DNA from: Orobanche coerulescens
Lineage: Eukaryota > Streptophyta > Magnoliopsida > Lamiales > Orobanchaceae
Assembly: GCA_033398695.1 (NCBI GenBank)
Contig: CM065809.1
Coordinates: 172,722,501 to 172,786,500, forward strand
DNA: 64,000 nt
Direction: 5' to 3'
The notes below the pieces were generated by a model that ran no database searches, had not been told where the DNA came from, and worked only from the letters and a program-made list of their open reading frames with translations. The stretch's first letter is position 1. Each line of letters starts with the position of its first letter. The position numbers and the translations under genes are program-made. This document shows, piece by piece, positions 22,072 through 33,803 of the stretch.

Positions 22072-23629
22072 ATGCTTGGTAGGAGATCGTTGGGAAACCC
22101 GATTCTTCCACCCATAGATGAGGTTCAAAGAATTAGAGCACCAAAAATAATAGCGCAATCATCAATGGCAAACGACGAGAATAACCCAGATCTTGAAGAG
22201 CACCAATTGCTTGAGAGGGAAAACATTCGTCAACCAAGATTTCCGAGATATGATAATGTTGGGCGCAATCAAGGGATGTCCGAAGCTCAACAAGGGAGAT
22301 ACTTCTATCCGAGACAACCACCCGTTGGAGTGCAATATGGAGCGAATTATTATCCCGGACCTCGATATGGGATGGAGGCGAACTATAACATGCCGCAACA
22401 ACCTCCGGTCGAACATCTTATGAGGGACTATGCAAAGCCCGTAGTGAACACCGCCATTTCATGCATCCAGTGCCGGCCGCAAGGAACTACCACATAAGCG
22501 GATTTCACATCGAGCAATTGCCCTCATTTCACGGATTAGCACGAGAGGATCCGTTATCATTCATTCGAGATTTCTATGTGGCGATTGATAACTTCCCATT
22601 GAACGGGTTGAGCGAGGATCAACTACGAATGAAGTGTTTCCCTAATACACTCAAGGACGGGGCGAAACAATGGTTGATGACTTTGGTGCCCGGATCACTA
22701 AGAACATGGGATGAAGTTTACGACAAATTCATTACCAAGTACTTCTCTCATTCGAAGACTACACAATTGAGAGCCCAAATCTCAACATTTGGACAACAAG
22801 AAGGAGAGGCATTTCATGAAGCATGGGACCGATTCAAGATGCTCCTCATTCAATGCCCACACCATCACTATCCGCTTCAACTACTCAATCAATTCTTCTA
22901 TGACGGATTGACTCAATATTGCCAAGGAGCGGTGGATAACGCCGCCGGTGGTTCGTTTTGGGGGTTAACGGAGAGACAAGCTTATGACGTATTTGAATTA
23001 TTGGGGGCTAATTCTCAACAAAAAATTGTGCGTGTTCATAGAGGAGTTGTGAACCAAGTAAGCGAGAAGGACGAGATGCAATCTAAAATCGATGAGTTAA
23101 TGAAGGAACTAAGACAACTCAAGATTCAAAATAAATCTTCGAGCTCACGAGTTTGCGAAATTTGTTGGGGACCGGACATCATGCTAATTCTTGCCCTTAT
23201 ATTTTTGGAGAACAAACCGAACAAGTTAATTGGGCTATGGGACAAAGCAGGAAGGCCGAGTGGGAGGAGAGGAGGAATAATTATGGCGGAAACGCAAGAA
23301 ATGCACCTCTCCCAAATACTTATCACCCGATGGCATACGACGCAAATGTCCAAACTCAATACAACGGAGGAAACCGAGCCCAACAACCAACGCGAAGTGA
23401 ACCACCTCCACAACAAAGGAACTCTCTTGAGGAGAGTATTGCGGCATTCATTAAGGAGGGCAAGGAAAACCGAGTGGAGAACAATAAAAGGTTTGAATCT
23501 TTAGAAGTTTCGATGAAGAAAATGGAGATTCAAATTGGGCAACTTGCTACGAGGCATGCGAGCAAGAAGCGGGTAAACTACCAAGTGAACCCGAGCAAGT
23601 TCAAGCTATTACCACCATCCAAGTGGTAA
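22072..23629 (+). pseudogene. C gag (Athila-like), two frameshifts
   Basis: Three frames follow one another: 22072-22497 (N-terminal, Pro/Tyr/Arg-rich), 22461-23504 (capsid domain with FHGLAREDPLSFIRDF, LKDGAKQWL and FDGLTQ-type motifs; here FYDGLTQ) and 23153-23629 (C-terminal). Gag coats the element RNA in virus-like particles. The CCHC knuckle is split by a frameshift: CEIC is read in the second frame, while H and the last C (HHANSC) are in the third. The first break lies near 22470. Without the breaks the length would be normal for Athila gag (about 500 residues). No host gene is implied. Confidence 0.85.
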
Positions 23630-23686
23630 AGTGATAAATAAAGAGATAATTTCGAAGCGAAAGAGAAGGGCGGTGAGAAAGAAGAA

Positions 23687-24268
23687 TTGCCGAGTCAATC
23701 GGAGAAATCTATGGTGATTGAAGAGGATGAGTCGAGCGATGAAGAAATCCGAGTAGCGCTACCCGATCTTGCGAGACTCAAATTCCTTGGGACAAATCTA
23801 AAGATCGATCGAGAAGCGATTGAAGAGAATAAGAGCAAACCAGTCAACTCAATGCATCAAAAGGAGGACCTAGAAAGCTTTGATATGGAAGTCCTTTTCG
23901 TGGAGAAAGAAGTTCCGTTGTGAACTTAGGAGCGAGTATTAATTTAACACAAAAATCAATATACTCGCCACTAGATTTGGGGAGGTGATAGCCCCGATGG
24001 ATTTTGTGATACCAAACATAGAAGAAACATCACCAACAAAAATCACGTCACTTACGATGATACGAAAATTGAAATGGTGACAAAAGCGCTCACAATGGAA
24101 ATCCATGGAACCACTCTCCACATCCTTACAAAGGAAAACGAGCGAAAAATGACGAGCTATATGGTTGGACCTATCACATTTCCATTTAATCCGGATAGAA
24201 GAATCGAAGAAGTCGAGCTAAAGACTATAAAAAGCGGCTGCTTGGGAGGCAACCCAAGGGAGTTTTAA
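23687..24268 (+). pseudogene. C protease remnant and acidic linker
   Basis: An acidic stretch (SDEEIRVALPD, 23690-23922) is followed by a short remnant of an Athila-type protease: LGASINL at about 23921-23945, then a MDFVIPNIEE-like stretch near 23998. The catalytic Asp of the expected DLGAS motif is destroyed by a one-base change in phase, and stops follow. A further frame (24074-24268) ends GGNPREF and is not recognised. RT, RNase H and integrase should come next in an autonomous element but are absent. Confidence 0.6.
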
Positions 24269-25892
24269 TTTTTATCGCTTTTATTATTATTATTATTGCA
24301 TTAATTTTGTTTTTGTCTATGGCGTGTGTAGGTAATCTAATAAAGGAGGTATTTATGGGAGGAAGAAGCCTAGCTTATTGAAAGTTGAGACCCGAGCACA
24401 AAGGATGGTGCCCCACGATCAAAAACCACACTTCTTAATCCGGTAGTTTTATTTTCTTTCTTTTTAATTTGTATTTTCGCATTTTTCCTGACTTAATCTT
24501 TAGCAGGGATAAGCAAAGGTTTAGGTTTGGGGGGGGGGGGTGCAACTTCTTTGATTTTTATTTGTTTTTAGTTTGCGTGATGTTTGTTTCCTTTCTTTAT
24601 TTTTTTTTCTTGCGTGATGTCGTAGTTGGATTGCAATAACCTTGTTAACTGTTGGGTATATGGATGATTAATCGTGTTTGTGTTTGGCTCGTAGAGTTTA
24701 ATAAATCTAATTGTTTGCTTGACCTTGCGTGTGAATGTATAGTTTTTGGTTACTTGATTTGACGTGTAAGGAATGAGTATGGTAGTCCAAAAGCCGTGAG
24801 TCCTTGTGCCTAATTAAACCGTTCACTTTTAGCGGTGAAATTCTTTCATGAGTGATTTCTCTTCTTATGGATTGTATTCTTTAGAACTTGCATGATTCTG
24901 TCGGATGACGTGTTGATATTTACATACACGAGGAATGATTAGGGCTGCCCATTTTTTGTCTTGAACCTACTTATCTAAAAATATCTACCAATTCATATCA
25001 ATATCCTTTGCTAGCCTCGTTGAGCCTTTAGCCGTAATTTTGTTCGAAAAACCCGCATCTTATTGCTCCATATCCAAAATCCATAACTTACCCAAGTATT
25101 GGTCCACGTAAGAGCATGAGAGGGTATATTTGAAAAAGGAAGGTGTGCAAAGTTTGTGGTGTATAGAGGCAAAAATCTTCTCTCCCGTTCCCCTGAAAAT
25201 AATAAGCCCCATCCTAATAATAATAGTGGGATAGAAAAAAATAGGGGAGGAGAGGAGTGAGCCTGAGAAAAACAAAAGGGAAGTCGTTGGGTTGTGAAAA
25301 ATAGGCCAATATCATAAGAATTACACTTAACAAGGCCTAGAAAAAAAAAGAGGGAGATATATATACGGGAGAATTGAAGTAGAATGATCGATCTTGCTTT
25401 GAGTTTTTATTTCATATATATGAGGATCGTATATGCTCTACTTGGACTGAACTTGTAACTACTAGCCAAATTTTCCCAACCTGAGCCACAACCCTGTTAC
25501 AACCAAAAGTAAGACCCTATGACTCATGTTTTGTGAATATTGATGCGTTTGATGAAGAGGAGAAATGCAAGCATATAGTAGAACTTTCCATTTGAATCGA
25601 GTTGAGCGTATTGACCTATCTAAACACTTGAGAGATGAGTGAATCGATATAATTCAGTGAGGGCCTATTAAGACTTGTTTTCTTTCATGTTCGATCTAGT
25701 GCCATTGCTTTCCACTCATTTGTGAGTTTAGGCTTCCATGATGAATTACGAGACTTTACGATACTTTTACATTCTCGGTTGATTGTATGTATACCCGATG
25801 ATTAACTTGATTATTCAATCCTTCTCGTTTATTTGTCGTGTGTTTTATTTCTTTTTGCTTGAGGGCAAGCAAAGTTTAGGTTTGGGGGGATT
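24269..25892 (+). other. C non-coding 3' internal region with two polypurine tracts
   Basis: No conserved frame. A (TTA)n run lies at about 24280. Two tracts of the same type occur: GCAAAGGTTTAGGTTTGG plus a run of 12 G (24514-24540), and GCAAAGTTTAGGTTTGGGGG (25869-25888) immediately before the 3' LTR. The second is the functional polypurine tract by position; the first is an internal look-alike 1.35 kb upstream. Confidence 0.75.
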
Positions 25893-27750
25893 TGATGAGT
25901 CGATTTTTGATCGTCTCATTACATTCTATCAGTCGCACTTTCATTTGTTTTCGAGTGTTTTTGCCCTTTTTACGCGTGGTATGTTGTGTTTTTGTTTTGA
26001 AGGTATCCGGACGAAGATTGTGGTGAAATATGCGCTTTTATGGCCAATGTTGGAGTTTATGACGATCAAGAGCGCGACAGGGCCTAAAGCGGCGAAAGAT
26101 TTAAGCAATATCGGTCGAATCTCCTAAATACCAGAATCTCCACTCCGAATTGAGATGTATTCTCCTTTGATATAAATTCCTCGTGAAATCAGCTTGAAAC
26201 GGTATATCATATGCTAAAATCCGAGGTGAATTGATACAAGAACGAAGGATCATGCGAAGAAGACCAAAACCGGACTAAGTGCACCAGCAACCGGACTAAG
26301 TGCACCGAACAGCGGACTAAGTGCACCGAACAACGGACTAAGGCTGCCGGACTAAGGCTGCGACATGCGCTCGGCTGCATCGAGTAACTCGGCCGTGCCA
26401 TGGGACACGGCGGGTCTCATTCCGGCAAACGGTACTTTCCGGATGAGAAGGACTCGGCCGTGCCTTTTGGGACACGGCCGAGTCGCTTCGACCATTTCGC
26501 CTATCATACCCAGTACAACACGGCCGTGCCATGGGACACGGCCGAGCCTCTCGACAGGACTACTTTTTGATAATTCGGCTTGTTGTGTTGTAGCCGTGTC
26601 CCGGGACACGGGCCGTGCCACTTTAGTTCATGTCACTTTCCTTGACATCTTTGCATATTTTAAGCCTTTGTCTTGATTTTTGGCTATAAAACAAAGTGGA
26701 GTGACCCCTTGAGAGATGTACTTGTCTTGTGAAGAAGATATTTTGTGGAAAAACACAAGATTAGGGAGGAAAACACCAAAGAGTGGGAAAGAAAGAGATT
26801 TTCATCATCTTCCTTGTGTGTTCTTGGAGTGAGAAAAATACTTGAGTGAGATATAATAATTCCTTGTATAAATTTGTTGTGAGTTCTTGTAAGAAGATCA
26901 TCAAACCTTCATCGGGAATTCGATTTCGGCATTTACAAGGGAAGTTTTTACCATGTTTTGTTCTTGATTTCCATTATTATTGTTGAATTAATCATGTGTG
27001 GCTAAACACTTTATATGGGTTTTTAGATATAGACACACACATGTTTTTGATTGTTAGTTCCTTTTGATTTTCGTTATAAAGTTTGGGATTATTCCTCTTG
27101 TTCGTTCTTCGTTTAAGAACTTTTGAATTAGATCATCAAACCTTTTTCATTGTTGTTATTATTATTCGAATTGAGGTTTTTATCGGTGTTCGCCATCAAG
27201 CGACCGAAAGAAACGATTGTGAATGTTCTCGGGCTTTTTCGCGCGATCTTTTAACGATTTACCTCATCAAAAGTAGTCGGTTAATTGATTGTTAGCTAGG
27301 GTTTCGTCCACATCAAAAGAGTATCCCTTAATTTTCGTTGAGAACAATCGTGATTTTAGAATTTCCGCCATCAAACGGATTTCTTTTAATCGTGAGCAAT
27401 CGATAATTCCTAACCTTATTTATTTGAGTATCGGAACTAATAATTGATTACATGTGTGTCGGTGACTCTAAATTCCCATATTAATCTCATTATTGTTATC
27501 TCTCATTTATCTGACCATCAAATTGGTGTTGCTATCACTAGTTCAATTTAAATTTTGTGCATTAGTAATTGCAATCATAATCAACGAATGATGTATTTTA
27601 ATTTAATTTACTTTTGTTCATTCGACTATTTGCCGAACATCATCGAATTTTAAACCGTTTCCAATTCCTCGTGAGATCGACCTCGGAGTTACTTGCCGCT
27701 CACTACAAGAGCGATTCGTACACTTGCGAGTATTTAATTTGAATCCATCA
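25893..27750 (+). repeat. C 3' LTR
   Basis: 1858 bp and near-identical to the 5' LTR. Most differences cluster at 26250-26620 and affect CAG/CTG/CCAGG-type sites: for example CTAGGCTGCACCAGG reads CTAAGTGCACCG. Palindromes lie at 26391-26620. Confidence 0.94.
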
Positions 27751-30334
27751 AGGACTAAGCTTCCCCTTCTTACCAAACCGAAGAACTCCACGAGTCGGCG
27801 ATACTTTCAACAACACATGGTCTCACTTTGGAACTCTAGCAGTCGGCAGACGAGCGTCGGCATATGACTTTATCGACTACGGCGATCAACAACCTTTGCG
27901 AATAATTGCGACTTTTTCGGGTTTGAACCACCAAGTCGGTTCTACTCAAGTAACTCGTATGGCTCGTCCCAGCAGTTGGCGATCTACACCATCTTAGTAT
28001 AATGCTTCAAGCGGAGCCATCCCAATCGAACTATGCCAAGCTGTTATTGTACGCAAATTCAATCAATGGTAAATGAGTCTCCCAATCTTCTTTCCAATCA
28101 ACGCACAAGCCCTCAACATGTCCTCCGGCGTTTGGATTGTCCTCTCCATTGTCCGTCATTTGGGGATGATAAGCGGTGCTGAAATTCAATTTGGTACCGA
28201 GAGTTCGATGTACTGCTTGCCAGAAATGTGACACAAAACGCCCATTGCGATCAGACACTACACTCTTTGGGGTACCATGGAGTCTCACAATCTCCGCAAT
28301 GAATAACCGAGCTAACCTCTCCGGTCCCCAAATATCTCTAATTCCCAGAAAGTGTGCGGATTTGGTTAGCCGATCAACAATTACCCAAATCATATTCACT
28401 CCAGTTCGCGTCTTTGGCATTCCCACAATAAAATCCATCGCTATATCTTCCCACTTCCATTCCGGAATTGGTAGCGGTTGCAATTTACCGGCGGGTCTCT
28501 GATGTTCCGCTTTAACCTACTGACAAGTCAAGCATTTCATCACGAACTCTGTTACATCTTTCTTCATGTTCGGCCACCAAAAGTTTTTCTTCAAGTCCTT
28601 ATACATTTTACTCATACCCGGATGAATCGAGTACGGAGTAGAATGTGCTTCATTCAAAATTACATTTGAGATCATCTCGATTAGGTACACAAGTTCTGCC
28701 TCGAAATCGAAGGACTCGTCTTCATCGATTAAGAATCCGAGGAGCTTTCCCTCTAACCTTTGTCTTCCCGAAGTTGCACAATTGAGAGATCATCTAAGCT
28801 GCTTGGACTTAATATCTTCCATTACGGAGGATGTAATCTCAAGGAAAGCACTTATCCTTGAGTTACGTGAGGCCAAACTTCAATTTCCATATCAATCAAC
28901 TCTCGTCTAAGCTTCGGTTGAATGGTAAGTAGTTCCAACCATGTATACGGTGACTTGCGGCTTAACGCATCGGCAACGGCGTTCGCTTTACGGATGGTAA
29001 AGAATGTCAAGATCATAATCTTTAGCGGTTCAACCATCGCGGCGACGCATATTTAGTTCCTTCTGCGTAAATATGTACTTCAAGCTCTTATGATCCATAT
29101 ACACTCGACAAGAAGAACCATACAAGTAATGCCTCCAAATTTTCATCGCAAACTCCACAGCGGCTAACTCAAGATCATGAGTAGGATAATTCATCTCGTA
29201 TGGCTTTAATTGTCGAGACGCATAAGCCACTACTCTCTCATTTTGCATCAATACACATCCTAATCCTTGTTTAGAAGCATCACTATAAATAACGAAACCT
29301 TCCATTCCTTGTGGTAAGGATAGGATCGGAGACGTAGTCAACCGCTTTTTCAACTCATCAAAACTCTTGACACTCATCACTCCACTCAAATTTACGTGTC
29401 TTACGCAATAATAGGGTGAGCGGTCGAGCAATTTTCGAGAATCCTTCAACAAATCGACGATAATAGCCCGCTAATCCTAGAAAACTCGAACTTCCTTAAC
29501 ATTCCGTGGAGGCTCCCAAGCTAAAGGCTGCTTCAACCTTTTGAGGGTCTACCACGAATACCATCAGTGAGATGATGTGTCCCCGAGAAAAGAAACTTCT
29601 TTAAGCGAACTCGCACTTAGAAAATTTAGCATAAAGCTTATCGACCCTCAAAATACTCAACGTGATTCTCAAGTGTTCGGCATGCTCCGTCTCACTTTTG
29701 GAATAGATTAATATATCGTCGATAAACACCACTACAAATTTATCGAGATATTCGATAAAAGTTTTGTTCATAAGTTGCATGAAGGCCGCCGGAGCATTTG
29801 TTAAACCGAATGGCATAACTACGAATTCGTAATGCCCATACCTCGTCAGAAATCTTTGACACAGGAATATCCGAATCTCGAATTCGGAGTTGGTAATATC
29901 CTGACCTCAAATCAATCTTGGAGAAAACCGTAGCCCCTTGTAATTGATCAAATAGATCATCAATTCTTGGCAACGGATACTTGTTCTTAATAGTGAGTTT
30001 ATTCAACTCACGATAGTCAATACATAGCCATAAGGACCCATCTTTCTTTCGTACAAACAATACCGGTGCACCCCATGGAGACACACTAGGCCGAATATAA
30101 CCTTTGTCCAACAATTCACCCAATTGTTTCTTCAATTCTAACATTTCCGATGGGGCCATTCTGTACGGTGCCTTGGATATTGGCGCCACATTGGGCTCTA
30201 GTTCGATAACGAACTCTACTTCACGATGTGGTGGCAATCCCGGCAAATCATCCGGAAATACGTCTGGAAATTCATTCACAACTGGAACAGAGGATAACTG
30301 TACTCCGCCAACTTCCGACTTTAATGCGTAACAC
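27751..30334 (-). pseudogene. B3 pol (integrase to RT start), right part, truncated
   Basis: This continues the B3 pol frame exactly from the AGGAC target duplication. Fragments cover the integrase core (28031-28483; DFIVGMP, SDRNG with Asp-Asn instead of Asp-Asp, plus damage at the HPQ region), the integrase zinc region (about 28500-28680), RNase H (29030-29452) and RT (29601-30279, FIDD near 29725). It breaks off at 30334, just upstream of the RT start, and joins D sequence. Gag, PR, leader and 5' LTR of this third unit are gone. Damage is dense at 27840-28170 and 28680-29060, mostly at C-rich, CTG and CAG sites. Confidence 0.9.
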
Positions 30335-31981
30335 CATATATATATTCCGGAATACTACATTGGCAATCAAATCAGTGCCAATCATCACGATATCACAAAA
30401 TCACAACTGGTATCCCGTGGCCGTACCCCTTAGTATCGACCCCCAGACATCCCGTCGAACACTCCGGGTGGGATACCACTTCCGCGGCCGTACCCCTTAG
30501 TATCGACCCCCAGACATCCCGTCGGACACTCCGGGTGGAAGTTCAATCACACACGCACCCAAGTTCCCTTACGCGGCCGTACCCCTTAGTATCGACCCCC
30601 AGACATCCCGTCGGACACTCCGGGTGGAAGGAACACAACTCACGCACCCGAAAATCACAATTCATCATTCATTTCGAAAATCACAACATACATAACGAAA
30701 TGTAATACATGTACTTGCCTTGAAAGAAGCGAAGCGAAGGAAGCAGCGAGGAATAGGTTTCGGTCCGAACAATCCTCCCAAATCCGTTCCTAACACAATA
30801 ACGGCATACACAAGTCTCAATAATGCGGAAAGGTAAGAATTAATCCTAATTCTACCACTTGGAACGATTTGTCGGTCAATACGAAGCCCAAGACGGTTAA
30901 AATCTAACAATGGAGAATTTACTAGGTTAAATCCGTTAAACTATAATGGAAACAAGGGGTTTACGACTACACAATCGTAATCTAACAAGTCGTTGAAGCT
31001 AAATCGGATTAAAAGGAAGAATTATGCCAAAATTCCGAAATCCCCAAAAACTAGGGTTCTAAAGAAATATACCTCAATTCAGACGGAGAATGATGATGAT
31101 TAACCTTCCTTGGGACGCAATAATCAACCTTTAGAAGGTTTCTACGGATTGCACCCAGGGCAGAATCGCTCGAAATCGCTCAAAGGAAGCTCACGTCGCG
31201 AGAAAGAAAGAAAAGGAGTGAAATAAGTCGACTGGGGATAAGTCAGGAATTAAAAGACCTGACAGCGCGTTACGTACGTTAACGCCTATTGTTAACGTAC
31301 GTTATGAAGGTTACGTACGTAACCTCTCTCAGGCTAACGTACGTAACGAACAATCTGGACACTTCTGCGAAACCATAACGTGCGTTACCAATGGAGTATA
31401 ACGTGCGTTATGATGCCTATATAACGTATGTAAAGGAGCATGCATAACGTCGTTATGCATGCGGCGATTGACAAGATTGCTAAACACTTAGCTCAGCACA
31501 GTCGATACAACGACGAAACGCAACGCAAGGATAGAATCAAAAGTATAAACATGGGGTATCCAAAACAATGAAGCTGAGTTTGAAAGAAAATACACTACCA
31601 ACATCCGGGGAATCCAAAATATGACAAGGAGGATGAAAGCACCCTAAACTTCTAAGAAATTACAAAACGACCCAAATGTCCGAAAATCGCGATACAATGT
31701 CGGATCAACAATCTGAAAGTTTCAATACGACTAACTCAACCATACAAACTTATACAATTCAAGAAACAACGAAAACGAACAAGTTTTACGAGAATCGAAC
31801 GTACATACGGCAAGATATAAATTAAGATGAAATTATGCAAAAACATCCTCGAAACTCATCCAGACGGAAAAACTCCAAGAACAAAATAGATTCAGAATTC
31901 CAAAACAGTGCTAAGCGAGTTGTCCGAAACGAACATACACCAAAATAGAAATTACCGAAAATAGAAAACACGAATATTACA
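30335..31981 (-). mobile_element. D: truncated gypsy LTR (possibly the 5' LTR of A)
   Basis: Read on the minus strand, this stretch starts TGTAATATTCGTG at 31981, like the B and E LTRs. Its middle shares short blocks with the B LTR (for example TATTCCGGAATAC near 30345). It contains three spaced copies of a roughly 55-bp GGCCGTACCCCTTAGTATCG repeat (30419-30630) and a cluster of TTACGTACGTAA-type palindromes (31262-31460). The LTR 3' end, primer site and gag start are missing at the junction with B3. Orientation and position fit the missing 5' LTR of A; this is an inference. Confidence 0.7.
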
Positions 31982-33803
31982 TTAATCAATTAAATAAATC
32001 AAAATTATCTTATTAAAAAGTTTTATTGAAAGTATAGAAACAATTATTTTAGTTATTATTTATAAATAAATCCAGAAAACTATGGAATAAATCAATTAGT
32101 CTATTTAGTTTTAAATCTCATTTTATTAATATAAAATAACAAAATAAATGAATAAAACTCATACTTACTAAATTATAACTGATTTTATGAATTTACAAAG
32201 AGATATTGCTAAATATATAAGTAGTTAAATTTAATAATAATGTACTAATATGTAGATTCATCTTTGTATAAATAGAATTCCAGAAAATAAAAATTGCCGC
32301 TTTAAATAATTTTCAAGTGATTTTTTTATTTTTTTAAGTTTTAAAAGATTTATTAATTCATCTACTTTTGAAATAAATTATATATTTTTGAAAGTTTTGA
32401 ATTTTCTTTTGTATTTTAAATTATATCCAAACAATTTATGTATTTTTTTCAAATATAAGGATTGAATTATCTCCTTTTTGGCCATTTAAAAGAAACCGAT
32501 TAATACTTAACGATTTGGACCATTTTGAAAAAAAGGACTAAAAAATAACGTGGAACCAAAATTTCATCAAATATAGTTTAACACAATTAGATGTGAATTG
32601 AGATTTTTTCTAATACGAGTTTCTGAAATTACTAAAAGTACGTACCCAACTTCTTCTGTATTATTCCCTTGAATGTAAAATGTGTCAACTTTAATACTTC
32701 TATATATTAAGTTAACTGTTTGAAAATAACATCATATAAAAAGGTGCCATTCTCTTCTATGATTAAAGAAATTATGATATAAAGTTTCAACTGAACCAAA
32801 TGTCACTTAGATTTTTTGTAATACAAGTTTCACAAGTTACTAAAAATACTCTAATTATTTTTCTCTTCTTTTGAATGTAAAATTTCTTGAATTTAGTACT
32901 CTTAAATATGAATTTCAATGCCTGAAAAGTACCCTATAACTATTCTCGGCTCATCTTATATTACAAACAAAATTGGGCATTTTTTACTTCTAAAAAATGG
33001 GGATAATTTTAATTAGGGTAGGATGTGACTTAGTTAATCCCGCGATTAGTATATTTACAATAAGTCATACAAGTAATTCACTTATATATATACTACGATG
33101 ATGCTTTTTTTTGGAAAAATTGGGAAGTACTTAATTTTAAGTTCTAAGTCATAATCTCCTTACTTTGTAATTCCAAAACCAATTTTAAAATGAATATACA
33201 TATAGCTCCACTTCAACCAAACGTCGTCGAGATTTTTTCTAAATAATATACTTTATATTTTTGTAATAATATACTTCAACTCTTTTTCTATTTTTTTAAC
33301 GTAAAATGGGTAGACTTTAATACTCTTAAATATGAAGCTAAATGTTTGAAAAAGTATCATATAAGCATAAATATGTCGTTCCACTTCAATCAATCAATTG
33401 GTTTTTTCTTTCGTGATTTTCTAAAATTTTAAGGTCGTTTGTAATTAAGATAAAATTCTGATGTATATTTTTTAACTTATCCAAGCTATTCTTATACTGC
33501 AATCTAAATTGTTAAATTTCTTGATAATTTAAGGCTAGGACTTGGATGTAGTTTCCTAAATTAACAAGTATATTTATAATAGGTTACTCAAGTAATTAAA
33601 TTATATATACTACTTATATTTTTTTATTGCAATTTGAGAAGTGCTTTATTTTAAGTTATAAGTCAAGATCTATTATGTATTTTCAAAAGTTTTTTAGATT
33701 CCAAATATTGCTAAAACTAGCCACAATTATTTAGTATAATTCTACATGTGGAGCTGCATTAAAGGACAATACATATATCGTTTATTCAAGTATAACTTCT
33801 TCT
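31982..33803. other. AT-rich DNA without genes
   Basis: No convincing coding frame, RNA gene or LTR. The DNA is strongly AT-rich, unlike its neighbours. It contains degenerate internal repeats: a roughly 140-bp unit at about 32598-32740, 32807-32940 and 33228-33365, and a second roughly 135-bp unit at about 33045-33185 and 33560-33700. It may be old host DNA or a decayed transposon into which E was inserted. Confidence 0.6.

Larger units (their letters stand above)
20084..27750 (+). mobile_element. C: non-autonomous Athila-like LTR element (gag plus protease remnant)
   Basis: Two LTRs (20084-21932 and 25893-27750) start TGATGAGTCG and end AATCCATCA. The flanking duplication AGGAC is perfect (20079-20083 and 27751-27755). 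The internal region is only about 4 kb. It has an Athila-type gag, a damaged protease remnant and long non-coding DNA. No RT, RNase H or integrase is visible. The primer site TGGCGCCGTT and the gag style place it near the Athila lineage of Ty3/gypsy. It sits inside B3 and is therefore younger than the B array. Confidence 0.92.

Noticed and set aside
31982..33803. Host gene or non-coding RNA in the AT-rich gap
   Set aside because: No open frame of useful length, no splice-consistent exon series and no tRNA-like fold that I can see.
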